This document shows positions 1-8,503 of a stretch of 21,289 bases of DNA, one piece after another. The stretch spans positions 1-21,289 of the forward strand of contig CAYVBE010000054.1 in the NCBI GenBank assembly GCA_964448935.1. The letters run 5' to 3'. This DNA is from CAYVBE01 sp964448935 (GTDB lineage Bacteria > Planctomycetota > Brocadiia > SM23-32). Under the pieces are notes generated by a model. The model had not been told where the DNA came from. It did not search any database and saw only the letters and a program-made list of their open reading frames with translations. A program made the position numbers and the translations under genes. Position 1 is the stretch's first letter; each line of letters starts with the position of its first letter.

Positions 1-148
1 GTCGGTCGGTCACCAGGAACAGGCAGCGGGCCTCGGGCACCGTGCGGTGCAGCGCCTCCGCCGTGGCCGCGCCGGGCATCAGGTGGCCTCCGGTGCCGCC
101 TCCGGCGAACACCACGCGCAGCGTCTTTTTTGCGGACTGCCTACGCAT
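1..148 (-). CDS. murG: MurG, N-terminal 49 residues (cut by window edge)
   Basis: MurG transfers GlcNAc from UDP-GlcNAc to lipid I to make lipid II on the cytoplasmic face of the inner membrane. Only the N-terminus is present. After a basic start (MRRQSAKKTLRVVFA) comes the glycine-rich loop GGGTGGHL at residues 16-23, the signature of the MurG acceptor (lipid I) side, followed by MPGAATAEAL, which fits the family consensus. The ATG overlaps the ftsW stop by 8 nt, and an AGGAGG lies about 8 nt upstream inside ftsW, so the start is well supported. It is the last visible gene of the dcw operon; murC, ddl, ftsQ, ftsA or ftsZ would be expected beyond the edge but cannot be seen. Confidence 0.93.
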   Translation of the reverse strand, partial: MRRQSAKKTLRVVFAGGGTGGHLMPGAATAEALHRTVPEARCLFLVTDR

Positions 149-1433
149 CCTCACCACCCTCCTCCAGACCCAGCGCCCGATCCACGGTTCCGGCGACCGG
201 TTCGGCCACCAGGCCCAGCGCCCGCTCCGCAAGCCGCTGATAGCCCGGCATGTCGTCGTGCCACGGCTTCAACGGATAGCTGTCCGGTTCTTCCACCGAC
301 CGGGCGATGCTGACCAGGATGCCCGCCGCCAGCAGGCTGCCGATGAGTGATGAGCCGCCGGCGCTGAAGAAGGGCAGGCTGAGCCCCTTGGTGGGGACGC
401 AGCCGGTGACAACCGCCATGTGCGCCGCGGCCTGAATCCCCAGCAGCACCGAAAGCCCCAGGGCCAGCGCGAAGCCGAACGGATCCCTCGCCCGATAGAC
501 GACCTTCAGACATTCCCACAGCACGAAAGCGAACAGGGCAATCAACACCACGGACCCTATGAATCCCAACTCCTCGGCTATGATGCTGAACGTGAAATCG
601 TTGGTGGCGCCCGGCAGAAATGCCTCCTTCTGGCGGCTGGCCCCCAGGCCCAGCCCCTTGGTGCCGCCGGAGCCTACGGCGATCAGGGCCTGGATCAACT
701 GGTAGCCGCTCCCGCGCGGGTCGGCCCACGGGTCCAGGAAGGCGACCACGCGCCTCATCCGATAGGGCACGCCGAACACAAGCTGGTGTATGAGCGGCAG
801 CGACGCAGCGCCCGCCAGCAGCACGAAGGTGAAGCGTGTGCCCATCACCAGCAGCACGGCGGTGCAGACCACGCCGGTCAGCGCAGCCGTGCCGAAATCC
901 GGCTCCAGCAGTATCAGCCCGCAGGCCACGCCCACCACGCCCAACGGCACCAGGAACCCGCGCACAAAGCTGCCCAGACGCCCCAGATGCCGGTCGCAGT
1001 AGGCCGCCACCCAGATGCACAGGATGATTTTGACGAGCTCCGACGGCTGGAAGCCCACCGGCAGACCCAGGTCAATCCACCGGCGCGCCCCGTTCATGGC
1101 AACGCCCACCCCGGGCACAAAGACTGCAACCAGGCAGACCAGGCCCAGAGCCAGCAGCGCGAGCTGATGCCGGCGCCAGCGTTGGTAGTTGACGGAAGCC
1201 CCCAGCACAAACGCGCCGATGCCCAGGCCGGTCAGGGCCAGGCGCTTCAGCACGGCCACGGTGAAGCCGCCGGAGCCGGCGGCGCTGACCGCCATGACCA
1301 GGCCGAAGCAGGTGAGCGCCATGAACGCGAGACTCAGCCGGACGTCCGAGCGACGCCACAGCCCGGCGCTTTCCGCGGCGGCCCCGTGCTCGCCGGAGAG
1401 CGCATACGGCTGAGTTGTGAAGGCGTCTGCCAT
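141..1433 (-). CDS. ftsW: FtsW, SEDS-family septal peptidoglycan glycosyltransferase
   Basis: This 430-residue polytopic membrane protein polymerises lipid II glycan strands at the septum together with its partner FtsI. SEDS signatures are all present in order: NGARRWIDLG...FQPSELVK, LLEPDFGTA, FLDPWADPRGSGYQ, the loop GATNDFTFSIIAEELG containing the probable catalytic Asp, and PTKGLSLPFFSAGGSS near the C-terminus. The last two motifs favour FtsW over RodA, as does the position beside murG. The N-terminal tail of about 30 residues before the first membrane helix and the C-terminal tail of about 45 residues are cytoplasmic and poorly conserved. The start (MADAFTT) lies 2 nt after the mraY stop with no strong Shine-Dalgarno, so coupling to mraY is likely. 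A longer in-frame reading upstream exists, but it runs through mraY in another frame and was not used. Confidence 0.96.
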   Translation of the reverse strand: MADAFTTQPYALSGEHGAAAESAGLWRRSDVRLSLAFMALTCFGLVMAVSAAGSGGFTVAVLKRLALTGLGIGAFVLGASVNYQRWRRHQLALLALGLVCLVAVFVPGVGVAMNGARRWIDLGLPVGFQPSELVKIILCIWVAAYCDRHLGRLGSFVRGFLVPLGVVGVACGLILLEPDFGTAALTGVVCTAVLLVMGTRFTFVLLAGAASLPLIHQLVFGVPYRMRRVVAFLDPWADPRGSGYQLIQALIAVGSGGTKGLGLGASRQKEAFLPGATNDFTFSIIAEELGFIGSVVLIALFAFVLWECLKVVYRARDPFGFALALGLSVLLGIQAAAHMAVVTGCVPTKGLSLPFFSAGGSSLIGSLLAAGILVSIARSVEEPDSYPLKPWHDDMPGYQRLAERALGLVAEPVAGTVDRALGLEEGGEDA

Positions 1434-1435
1434 GA

Positions 1436-2494
1436 TTACAACCACAAGAACGCAAAGGTCAGAAGCGCGGCCGAGAGCCCGGCCACGTAGAATCCGCGCA
1501 CGATCGCCGTTTCCGGATGCCCCTGTTTCTGGAAGATGTGGTGCAGGGGCGCCACGGGCAGGATGCGGCGACCGGTGAGTTGGAACGAGCCTATCTGCAG
1601 CAGGCTGGAGGCGAACTCCAGCAGGAACACCACGCCGGCTATCCCCAGCAAAAGCTCCAGCCGCGCTGCCAGCGCGACCGCCGCCAGGCCCCCGCCGAGG
1701 GCCATAGAACCGGTGTCCCCCAGGAACACCCGCGCCGGGTGCCGGTTGAACCGCAGGAAACCCAGACAGGCGCCAAGCATGGCGCCGCAGAAGACGGCCA
1801 GCTCGCCCGCGCCGGCCACGTGCGCCATGTTCAGCGCCGCCGCCGAGGCGGGCGAATCGGCCGCCCAGCACGCCGCGCCTATCGCCAGCGCGGCCGGAGG
1901 CACCAGTCCGGCCAGCAGGCCGTCCAGCCCGTCCGTGATGTTCGTCGCGTTCGACATGGTGGCCACCACCAGGGCCGCCCAGAGCAGCGCAGCCGGCAGC
2001 CAGAGGCCGTGCAAGCCCTGCCACGGCCCGTCCGTCTGCAGCAGCGCCAGGCCCACTCCGGCGCCGGCCAGCCCCTGGAACAGCAGTTTGTGGCGCACCT
2101 TCAGGCCCCGCGCGGTGTGGCCCTTGCCGCGGAGCTTCAGGTAATCGTCGGCGAAACCCACGGCGCCCATCGCCGCCGTGCAGCCCAGCACCGGCCAGAA
2201 AAGTGCACTGGCCACGTCGGCCCACAGCAGGCAGGCGGGCACCAGGCCGGCCAGCACGATGAAGCCGCCCATCGTGGGCGTGCCGCTCTTAGCGGCAATG
2301 CTGCGGCGAAGCTCATCGTCTTGGATCGGCGTCTTCTCGGTTTTCTCGCCCACGCCGGCGCGCGCGAGGAGCCGCAGTATCGCCGGCCCCGTCGCCAGGC
2401 AGGCGACCAGCGCGGTGAGCGCTGCCAGCAACGCCCGCACGGGGACGCTCCCCCAGGGGGAGCCCGAGTATTGCTGTATGAGGCGGAAGAGCAT
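1436..2494 (-). CDS. mraY: MraY, phospho-MurNAc-pentapeptide translocase
   Basis: MraY transfers phospho-MurNAc-pentapeptide from the UDP precursor to undecaprenyl phosphate, giving lipid I. The 352-residue product is of normal length and has about ten membrane helices. Visible motifs are KSGTPTMGG, the Asp pair in VGFADDYLK, NATNITDGLDGL, FLGDTGSMALGG with the catalytic-loop Asp, and PLHHIFQKQGH near the C-terminus. The last is normally a triple histidine; here the third His is Ile, which is unusual. The start is the ATG of a TGATG overlap with the murF stop, preceded by GGGAGG at about 6 nt. Upstream in-frame methionines would run into murF and lack this signal. Confidence 0.96.
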   Translation of the reverse strand: MLFRLIQQYSGSPWGSVPVRALLAALTALVACLATGPAILRLLARAGVGEKTEKTPIQDDELRRSIAAKSGTPTMGGFIVLAGLVPACLLWADVASALFWPVLGCTAAMGAVGFADDYLKLRGKGHTARGLKVRHKLLFQGLAGAGVGLALLQTDGPWQGLHGLWLPAALLWAALVVATMSNATNITDGLDGLLAGLVPPAALAIGAACWAADSPASAAALNMAHVAGAGELAVFCGAMLGACLGFLRFNRHPARVFLGDTGSMALGGGLAAVALAARLELLLGIAGVVFLLEFASSLLQIGSFQLTGRRILPVAPLHHIFQKQGHPETAIVRGFYVAGLSAALLTFAFLWL

Positions 2495-3909
2495 CAGGCT
2501 ACCTCCCTGCCCGGCAGTCCCAGGTGTTCGGCGATTCGTTCGGCTATCGTTTCCAACTGCGTTCCGCGCGATCCCTTCAGGAGCACGGCATCGCCCGGCT
2601 CGAGACTTCCCCACAGGGGTCGCCATGCCTCCTGGGCGGACTCGAAGTGCGAGGCCCCGCCCGCCGGGCGCACCTCGTTCCATCCGTTCAGCAGACAGCG
2701 TCCCAGCTTTCCGACGGCGAAAAGGGCGTCAATGTCGGACCGGGCCATCTCCTCCCCCGCGCGGCGGTGCAGCAGGGGCGCCGCGTCTCCCAGTTCCAGC
2801 ATGTCCCCGCAGACGACCACCTTCCGCCCGGGATTGCGTTCCATCACGAAACTCTTCAGCGCTGCCCGCAGCGCGGTGGGATTGCTGTTGTAGCAGTCGA
2901 GCACGAACAGGACTCCATCCAGCTCCATCCGCTGATAGCGCAGCCCGCGGGGCTGGAAATCGGCCAGGGCGGTGGCGGCGATGTCCGGCGGTATCTCCAG
3001 CGCACGCGCGGCGCAGAGCGCGGCGGCGGCATTGTCCACGTCGTAGCGCGCGGGGCAGGGCAGGTCGAAACGCCGCGCCAGGGCCTCGAAGCTCCATCCG
3101 CCGTCCGTGCGCTCCAGGTTCCGCGGCCGCACGTCCGCCGTGCGGCGGGTGGCGAAGGTGAGCACCCGGCCGGCGTAGCGCACCCTGAGGGAGAGGCACT
3201 CGGGCGAGTTGGCGTTGAGTATCAGCGCGCCGCCCCGCGGCAGGTGCGGTATCAACTCCGCCTTGGCCTCGCGCACGCCCTCCGGTCCCCCCAGGCCTTC
3301 CAGGTGGGCCTTCCCGATGTGCGTGATGAGGCCGATCTCCGGCCGGGCGGCGCCGGCCAGCTCGGCGATCTCGCCGGGGTGATTGGTGCCCATCTCCAGG
3401 ACGACGTAGCGGTCGTTCCCGTCCGCAGACAGCAAGGTGTGCGCGACGCCGATGCGGTTGTTGAAGCTGGCGGGGGCCGTGGTGGTGGGGGCGGTTCTGC
3501 CCAGGATGGCGCCCAGCATGTCCTTTACGGTGGATTTGCCGCAGCTTCCCGTGATGGCCACCACCGTGGCATCCAGTTGCCGCCGATGCCAGGCGGCAAG
3601 CGACAGAAGCGCCCGCTCCGTGTCGGCAACCCTTACCACGGCGACGTGCTCCGGGGGATCGAGCGGCTCCGGCAGGCGCTGAACCATCAGGACCGGCGCA
3701 CCCGCCGTGACCGCGTCACTCAGATAGGCGTGAGCGTCGTGATTGGGGCCGACCAGGGCCACAAATGCCTGGCCGGAGGCGAGGCCCCTCGTGTCCGTGG
3801 ACACCCCGGCGGCCCCGGTTTTCGGGTCGCCCTGCAGCAACTCCCCGTCGCATATCTGGACGAGCCGTGCGGCCGTGAGGTGAACCGTGCTGTGTCGTTC
3901 GGCGTCCAT
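2494..3909 (-). CDS. murF: MurF, UDP-MurNAc-tripeptide--D-Ala-D-Ala ligase
   Basis: MurF is the cytoplasmic Mur ligase that adds D-Ala-D-Ala to UDP-MurNAc-tripeptide using ATP. The 471-residue protein shows the ATP loop ITGSCGKST (about residues 119-127, with Ser in place of the usual first Thr of GKTT). It also has FNNRIGVAHTLL, EMGTNHPGEIAEL, ITHIGKAHLEGLGG and the C-terminal LDCYNSNPTALRAAL, in the order and spacing of the family. The order murE, murF, mraY is the classical one. The start MDAERHST was chosen because it lies 7 nt after the murE stop, with TGAGGA overlapping that stop as ribosome-binding site. Confidence 0.95.
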   Translation of the reverse strand: MDAERHSTVHLTAARLVQICDGELLQGDPKTGAAGVSTDTRGLASGQAFVALVGPNHDAHAYLSDAVTAGAPVLMVQRLPEPLDPPEHVAVVRVADTERALLSLAAWHRRQLDATVVAITGSCGKSTVKDMLGAILGRTAPTTTAPASFNNRIGVAHTLLSADGNDRYVVLEMGTNHPGEIAELAGAARPEIGLITHIGKAHLEGLGGPEGVREAKAELIPHLPRGGALILNANSPECLSLRVRYAGRVLTFATRRTADVRPRNLERTDGGWSFEALARRFDLPCPARYDVDNAAAALCAARALEIPPDIAATALADFQPRGLRYQRMELDGVLFVLDCYNSNPTALRAALKSFVMERNPGRKVVVCGDMLELGDAAPLLHRRAGEEMARSDIDALFAVGKLGRCLLNGWNEVRPAGGASHFESAQEAWRPLWGSLEPGDAVLLKGSRGTQLETIAERIAEHLGLPGREVA

Positions 3910-3916
3910 CCGTTCC

Positions 3917-5425
3917 TCAGGCTGACTTTTTCTGCTGTGAAGGTATGCCTTCGAGTATCTGTCTGGTGACGATGCGGTCGTCGAAGGGGATTCGCCGGTC
4001 GCCCAGCTTCTGGAACTGCTCGCACCCGCGGCCTGCGACGAGCACCATGGAATCCGGCGTTGCGGCCAGCATGACGGCCAGCTCGATGGCGCGGCGGCGA
4101 TCGGGCTCCACCCGGCAGTTGCGGCCGGGCGTCTCGACGCCCCCCAGCATCTGGTCAATGATGTCCTCGGTGCGTTCGCTGCGGCTGTTGTCGGCCGTGA
4201 AGACGGCGATGTCGGCCTGGCGGGCTGCTATGGAGCCCATGATGGGGCGCTTGGTCGTGTCGCGGTCTCCACCGCAGCCGACCACGCAGACCAGCTTGCC
4301 CTTGACCAGCGGCCGCAGCGTGGCCAACACCTTGTCGAGCGCCTCCGGGGTGTGGGCGTAGTCCACTGCCACGCGCGGCAGGTCCGTGCGCCCGGACACT
4401 CCCACCTTCTCCAGGCGTCCAGGCACGCCGGGGAACGTCCGCAGTGCTTCCTTGACGACGGCCATCCGGATGCCGCAGGCGAAGGCCACCGTCGTGGCGG
4501 CCAGAATGTTCAGGCAGTTGTAGGAGCCGATCAGCCGGGTGCGGAAGCAGCAGGCGTCGAAGGGCGTCTGTACCAGCATCTCCATGCTGCGCATGGATTG
4601 GTCCAGGACGCGCCCGGAGACGTCAGCCAGCCCGGGCGGTCCGTAGGTCAGCACTTCGGCGCGGGTGTGCGCACGGAACGACTCGGTAAACTCGCCCCCG
4701 GCCGGCAGCACGGCCACGGCGTCGGGCTTCAACTGCTCGAATAACAAGCGCTTGGCCCGGGCGTAGTTCTCCCGCGTGCCGTGGGTGTCCAGGTGGTCGC
4801 GGGTGATATTGGTCAGGACGGCGGCGTCGAAGTCCACGTCGGCCACGCGGCGCTGTATCAGGGAATGGCTGCTGACCTCCATGCAGGCGTGCGTCAGACC
4901 GACGCGGTGCATCCGGCCCAGCATGTCGTGCAGCGCGATGGCGTCCGGGGTGGTCAGGCCGACGTCCAGCCGCCGGCCGTCAATCCAGCAGCCCAGGGTG
5001 CCCACCGACCCGGCGGGATGGCCGGCTTCGTTCAGTATGGCGCGCAGTATCTCGGTGGTGCTGGTCTTGCCGTCGGTGCCGGTGATGCCTGTCACGGTGA
5101 GGTGCCTTGAGGGGCTGCCGTAGAAGGCGTCGGCCAGGGCGCTGACGGCGCGGCGTCCGTCGGCCACCTGCACCACGGGGCATTCCGGCAGGGGGGAGGG
5201 CGGATCCTCGCAGACCAGCGCCGCCGCTCCGCGCTCCAGCGCGTCGGGGATGAAGCGGTGCCCGTCCACCTGCGTGCCGCGGATGGCTATGAACAGGTTG
5301 CCCGGCGCGGTGCGCCGGGAGTCGTTGGTGATGCCGCCGATCGGGATGTTGGCTGCGTTGAGCAGGCGCGCTTCCGAGAGCCGGCCGACAAGCTGCTGCA
5401 GACTCATCTCTCTGTCCCGGGTCAT
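3917..5425 (-). CDS. murE: MurE, UDP-MurNAc-dipeptide:meso-DAP ligase (probable)
   Basis: MurE adds the third stem-peptide residue to UDP-MurNAc-L-Ala-D-Glu. The 502-residue protein has the ATP loop GITGTDGKTST (residues 113-123; Asp replaces the usual Asn), TNITRDHLDTHGT, the carbamoylated-lysine region YARAKRLLF (Lys225), VDYAHTP and a C-terminal domain. The substrate-selecting motif, DNPR in meso-DAP enzymes, reads DNSR here (residues 412-415), keeping Asn and Arg; the GKGHE motif reads GRGCE, keeping the Glu. Meso-DAP is therefore the likeliest substrate, but the changes deserve testing. The start at ATG 5425 forms an ATGA overlap with the ftsI stop and has GGGAG about 8 nt upstream. A second ATG at 5407 is possible but has a poorer ribosome-binding site. 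Confidence 0.94.
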   Translation of the reverse strand: MTRDREMSLQQLVGRLSEARLLNAANIPIGGITNDSRRTAPGNLFIAIRGTQVDGHRFIPDALERGAAALVCEDPPSPLPECPVVQVADGRRAVSALADAFYGSPSRHLTVTGITGTDGKTSTTEILRAILNEAGHPAGSVGTLGCWIDGRRLDVGLTTPDAIALHDMLGRMHRVGLTHACMEVSSHSLIQRRVADVDFDAAVLTNITRDHLDTHGTRENYARAKRLLFEQLKPDAVAVLPAGGEFTESFRAHTRAEVLTYGPPGLADVSGRVLDQSMRSMEMLVQTPFDACCFRTRLIGSYNCLNILAATTVAFACGIRMAVVKEALRTFPGVPGRLEKVGVSGRTDLPRVAVDYAHTPEALDKVLATLRPLVKGKLVCVVGCGGDRDTTKRPIMGSIAARQADIAVFTADNSRSERTEDIIDQMLGGVETPGRNCRVEPDRRRAIELAVMLAATPDSMVLVAGRGCEQFQKLGDRRIPFDDRIVTRQILEGIPSQQKKSA

Positions 5426-7179
5426 ACGGATTCTCCCACTTCGTCGTCTATCGTTTCGGTTGGCGGAATGTGCAGATAGCGCAGCGCGCGGTGCAGGATG
5501 TTGCGCACGGCGGGCGCCGCTGCCACGCCGCCGTAGTAGCCGTTTTCGGTCGGGTTCTTCAGGCAAACCAGCACGATGAGGCGGGCGCGCGGCACCGGCG
5601 CCATCCCCACGAAGCTGGCCAGGTACCGGCTGTCGCTGTAGCCGCGTCCATCCTCGCGCAGCAACTGCGCCGTGCCCGTCTTGCCCGCCACGGGATAGCC
5701 CTCGATCTGTGCCCTGCGCCCCGTGCCTTCGGCCACCACGCGCCGAAGCATCTGCGTCACTGCCTCGGAGGCGGAGGGGGACAGCACCCGGCGGCTGACC
5801 ATCGGGTCGTCCGCTTCATACACGGGTTCGCCGTCCGGCCCGTTCACCACGCGGTCCACGATGCGCGGCTGCAGCAGCAGGCCGGAGTTGGCGAAGACCG
5901 AGAAGGCGCGGGCGACGGCCAGCGGGGTGACGGCCATCTCCTGGCCGAAAGAGACGCTGACGACGCTGTAGCGGTTCCAGGCGTCCAGCGGGCGAACGAT
6001 GCCGCCCACTTCTCCCGGGAGGGCGATGCCGGTGGGCTCGGCGAAGCCGAACTCGTGCAGGCCGGCGTAGAGCTTCTCGGCGCCCAGCTCCATGCTGATC
6101 TGGGCCGCGCCGATGTTGCTGGAATGGCACAGGATGTCGCTCACGGTCAACATGCCGTACTCGTGGGCGTCGTGCAGCGTGCGGCGGCCGATCTGCCACA
6201 GCCCGTCGTGGCAGTCGAACTCCGTTTCCGGACTCACTATCCCGCCATCAAGCGCCAGTCCGATGGGGAAGGGCTTCATGACGGAGCCGAACTCGTAGAC
6301 GTCGGTGATGGCCATGTTGCGCTGGTTGGCCATCGGCGAGGCGGCCGGCGCCTGGGGATCGAAGGTCGGCCGGCCGGCCATGGCCAGCACGCTGCAGTCC
6401 CGGGCGTCCAGCACCAGGGCGCCGGCGCACTCGGGCTGGTGTTTCTCCACTGCCCGTGCCAGCTCTGATTCCGCGATCTCCTGGATGTAGGCGTCTATGC
6501 TCAGGTGAACGTCCAGCCCGTCGGAGGGCTTTTGCCTGACGGTCTCCCGGGTGGTGCGGAAGATGCGCCGGCCGCCGTCGCAGCGCACCTCCTCCATGCC
6601 GGGTCGGCCGCGCAGCAGCGCGTCCATCTGGCGTTCGATTCCGGCCAGGCCGCGGCCGTCAATGTCCGCGAACCCGATGACGTGCGCGGCCAGCGAGCCC
6701 TGCGGGTAGAGCCGCTTGCTCTCCTTCCTCATGTGGATGCCCGGCAGGTCCAGCGACCGCACCTGGGCGGCCAGCCGGTCCGAGACCTGGCGCTTGATCC
6801 AGACGAAGTAGCAGTCCCGGCGCAGGTCGCGGGCCAGCCGGCCGGCCGAGATGTCCAGCAGGCGCGCCAGCAGGGCGGCGGTGCGGTCGGGGTCGCGCAC
6901 GCCGTGCGGGTCGCCGAAGATGCTGTAGCGGGGGACGGAGACGGCCAGCAGCCGGCCCTCGCGGTCGTAGATGCGCCCGCGGCGCGCGGAGAGTTTGTGC
7001 TTGAGAATCTGCTGGTGGTTGGCCTGGCGGCTGTAGAAGTCCGCCTCGGCTATCTGAAGATGGGCCAGCCGCGCCACCAGAAGGGCGAACACAATCCACA
7101 GCGCGCCCACCACCAGGGCGGCGCGCACCTTCAGCGCCTTGCCCGCGATCGGCGTTCGGCTGGATTGCTTGTCGTCCAA
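5422..7179 (-). CDS. ftsI: FtsI/PBP3, class B penicillin-binding protein (TTG start)
   Basis: FtsI is the septal D,D-transpeptidase that cross-links peptidoglycan made by FtsW. The 585-residue protein has a short cytoplasmic tail, one membrane helix (about residues 18-40), a PBP-dimerisation domain (about 60-215, with RRGRIYDREG) and a transpeptidase domain. All three active-site motifs are present: SVMK (Ser299, Lys302), SSN (353-355) and KTGT (500-503). No C-terminal PASTA domain follows. The start is a TTG codon, with AGGAGGG ideally placed 5-6 nt upstream and no nearby ATG; it lies 10 nt after the ftsL-like stop. The position after ftsL and before murE supports FtsI rather than an elongation PBP2. 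Confidence 0.95.
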   Translation of the reverse strand: MDDKQSSRTPIAGKALKVRAALVVGALWIVFALLVARLAHLQIAEADFYSRQANHQQILKHKLSARRGRIYDREGRLLAVSVPRYSIFGDPHGVRDPDRTAALLARLLDISAGRLARDLRRDCYFVWIKRQVSDRLAAQVRSLDLPGIHMRKESKRLYPQGSLAAHVIGFADIDGRGLAGIERQMDALLRGRPGMEEVRCDGGRRIFRTTRETVRQKPSDGLDVHLSIDAYIQEIAESELARAVEKHQPECAGALVLDARDCSVLAMAGRPTFDPQAPAASPMANQRNMAITDVYEFGSVMKPFPIGLALDGGIVSPETEFDCHDGLWQIGRRTLHDAHEYGMLTVSDILCHSSNIGAAQISMELGAEKLYAGLHEFGFAEPTGIALPGEVGGIVRPLDAWNRYSVVSVSFGQEMAVTPLAVARAFSVFANSGLLLQPRIVDRVVNGPDGEPVYEADDPMVSRRVLSPSASEAVTQMLRRVVAEGTGRRAQIEGYPVAGKTGTAQLLREDGRGYSDSRYLASFVGMAPVPRARLIVLVCLKNPTENGYYGGVAAAPAVRNILHRALRYLHIPPTETIDDEVGESV

Positions 7180-7189
7180 AGTTCCCTCC

Positions 7190-7507
7190 TCAGCGGTTCA
7201 CCGCAGGGGTGTCGGCGGCAATCATGCTGGTTGCTTCCTGCTCCGTCCGGACGGGTAGCTCCGGTTCCACCGGGGGCTCCTGCAGGTTGAAGCCCAGACG
7301 GCTGACCAGCGTGCTGACCCGCCGGGGGTTTTTCAGCTTGCTCAGGTGGGCGCGGTAGATGGCACGCTGCGCGCGGAGTTCCTCCCCCTCCGCCCGCAGG
7401 TCCTGAATGCTGTATCCCATCCGGCGCGTCATCGCTCCCTGCCACACCACGCCCAGCGCAAGACCCGTCGCGACGATCATCAGATAGACCAGTTTTGCCG
7501 GCGTCAT
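7190..7507 (-). CDS. ftsL: FtsL-like bitopic division protein
   Basis: This 105-residue protein has a single membrane helix near the N-terminus (about residues 6-24). A coiled-coil follows (about 32-58, SIQDLRAEGEELRAQRA), then NPRRVSTLVSRLGF, which matches the usual FtsL arrangement of helix, zipper and a short conserved segment around residues 60-75. FtsL acts with FtsB and FtsQ to activate FtsWI at the septum. Sequence conservation in this family is too low for a call on residues alone; the identification rests on topology, length and the invariant position between rsmH and ftsI. The ATG forms an ATGA overlap with the rsmH stop. A longer in-frame reading upstream would overlap rsmH and is not supported. 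Confidence 0.82.
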   Translation of the reverse strand: MTPAKLVYLMIVATGLALGVVWQGAMTRRMGYSIQDLRAEGEELRAQRAIYRAHLSKLKNPRRVSTLVSRLGFNLQEPPVEPELPVRTEQEATSMIAADTPAVNR

Positions 7508-8442
7508 GTCCGTCCTCCCATCCTGCGGGCGACCCGCAACTGGGCGCTGCGGACGCGCGGGTTGTCCTCGATTTCTTCCTCCGTGGGCATCAACGGGGAA
7601 CGGTCCAGCTCCTCCAGGAGATGCCGCTGTGCCTGGTCGCGCCAGGCGTGCTTCACCCGGCGCGCTTCCAGGCTGTGATAGGTGATGATGCCGACCCGCC
7701 CGCCGCCGGCCAGCAGGCCGGGCAGCTCGTCCAGCAGCGCGTCCAGCTCCTCCAGCTCCCGGTTCACGTAGATGCGCAGGGCCATCATCACCCGTGTCGC
7801 CGGGTGTATGCGCCACGTCCTGTCGCGCGAGGTGCGGCGGGCGGCCACCTGCTTGACCAGCTCGGCCAGTTCCGCCGCGCTCTCGATCGGCCGCTCCTCG
7901 CAGATGCGCGCGGCGATGGGCCGGCTGTAGCGTTCCTCACCGTATTCGTAGAACAGGTCGGCCAGCTCGCCCTGCGCCATCTGGTTCACCACTTCGTGCG
8001 CAGTGATGCCGCGGGAGCGGTCGTAGCGCATGTCCATCCGGGCACCGGAGTCGAAGGAAAAACTCCGCTGCGTGTCGTCCAACTGGTGGGTGCCGATCCC
8101 CAGATCGGCCAGCGCCAGATCAAAGCCCTCGACCCCCACTTCCTCAGCCACCGCCGGCGCCCGGCTGAAGGGTTCGTTGAACAGCCGGAAAGAGCAGGGC
8201 GCCTGCTCCCGAAGGCGGTCCCGCGCGACGCGCAGGGCGGACTCGTCGGCATCTATGCCCACCAGTAACCCCCCGGCGCCCAACCGCGCCCCGACTTCCA
8301 GCGCGTGTCCCCCGGTGCCCAGGGTCAGGTCCAGGAACTTCTCTCCGGGCTGCGGTTCGAGAACGTCCATAACTTCGGAAACCATGGCCGGCCGGTGGAT
8401 CGGCAATTCGCGTGGGGAGCTTTCTGGTCTCTCCATTGCCAT
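7504..8442 (-). CDS. rsmH: RsmH, 16S rRNA (cytosine-1402 N4) methyltransferase
   Basis: RsmH (MraW) methylates N4 of C1402 in the 16S rRNA P site using S-adenosylmethionine. The 312-residue protein has the start region HRPAMVSEVMDVL, the SAM loop FLDLTLGTGGHALEV, the acidic VGIDADESAL, ADLGIGTHQLDD (the usual serine pair replaced by Gly-Thr), RGITAHEVVNQM, the helical insert domain, ALRIYVNRELEEL and IITYHSLEARRVKH. All are family hallmarks in the correct order. Two methionines (8442 and 8436) are both possible starts, neither with a strong ribosome-binding site. A 61-nt spacer separates it from mraZ; it contains a GC-rich inverted repeat but no terminator. Confidence 0.96.
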   Translation of the reverse strand: MAMERPESSPRELPIHRPAMVSEVMDVLEPQPGEKFLDLTLGTGGHALEVGARLGAGGLLVGIDADESALRVARDRLREQAPCSFRLFNEPFSRAPAVAEEVGVEGFDLALADLGIGTHQLDDTQRSFSFDSGARMDMRYDRSRGITAHEVVNQMAQGELADLFYEYGEERYSRPIAARICEERPIESAAELAELVKQVAARRTSRDRTWRIHPATRVMMALRIYVNRELEELDALLDELPGLLAGGGRVGIITYHSLEARRVKHAWRDQAQRHLLEELDRSPLMPTEEEIEDNPRVRSAQLRVARRMGGRT

Positions 8443-8470
8443 GGTCCCGCAGCAAGTCGTCGGGCGGCGC

Positions 8471-8483
8471 GCCCGGTCCGGGC
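8471..8483 (-). repeat. GC-rich inverted repeat between mraZ and rsmH
   Basis: On the operon strand this reads GCCCGGACCGGGC, a 6-nt arm on each side of a single central A. It could form a 5-bp hairpin in the mRNA between mraZ and rsmH. No T-tract follows, so it is not a simple intrinsic terminator; it might affect RNA stability or translation. A function is not demonstrable from sequence. Confidence 0.35.
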
Positions 8484-8503
8484 ACCGATTGCAGCGAGGC
8501 CGA

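Noticed and set aside
420..1490. A 356-codon plus-strand open frame opposite ftsW
   Set aside because: Antisense to a gene with all SEDS motifs; composition is His/Gln/Ala-rich and no promoter or ribosome-binding site is evident.
1434..2225. Upstream in-frame extension of ftsW to 694 codons
   Set aside because: The extension reads mraY in another frame with low-complexity Gly/Arg/Ala content; the family N-terminus and the gene junction place the start at 1433.
1517..2893. A 458-codon plus-strand open frame opposite mraY and murF
   Set aside because: Long antisense frames are common at this GC content; it spans two certain genes on the other strand and its Arg/Gln/His-rich translation has no recognisable motif.
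5470..6468. A 332-codon plus-strand open frame opposite ftsI
   Set aside because: Mirror of the transpeptidase coding sequence; no motifs, and transcription would oppose the operon.
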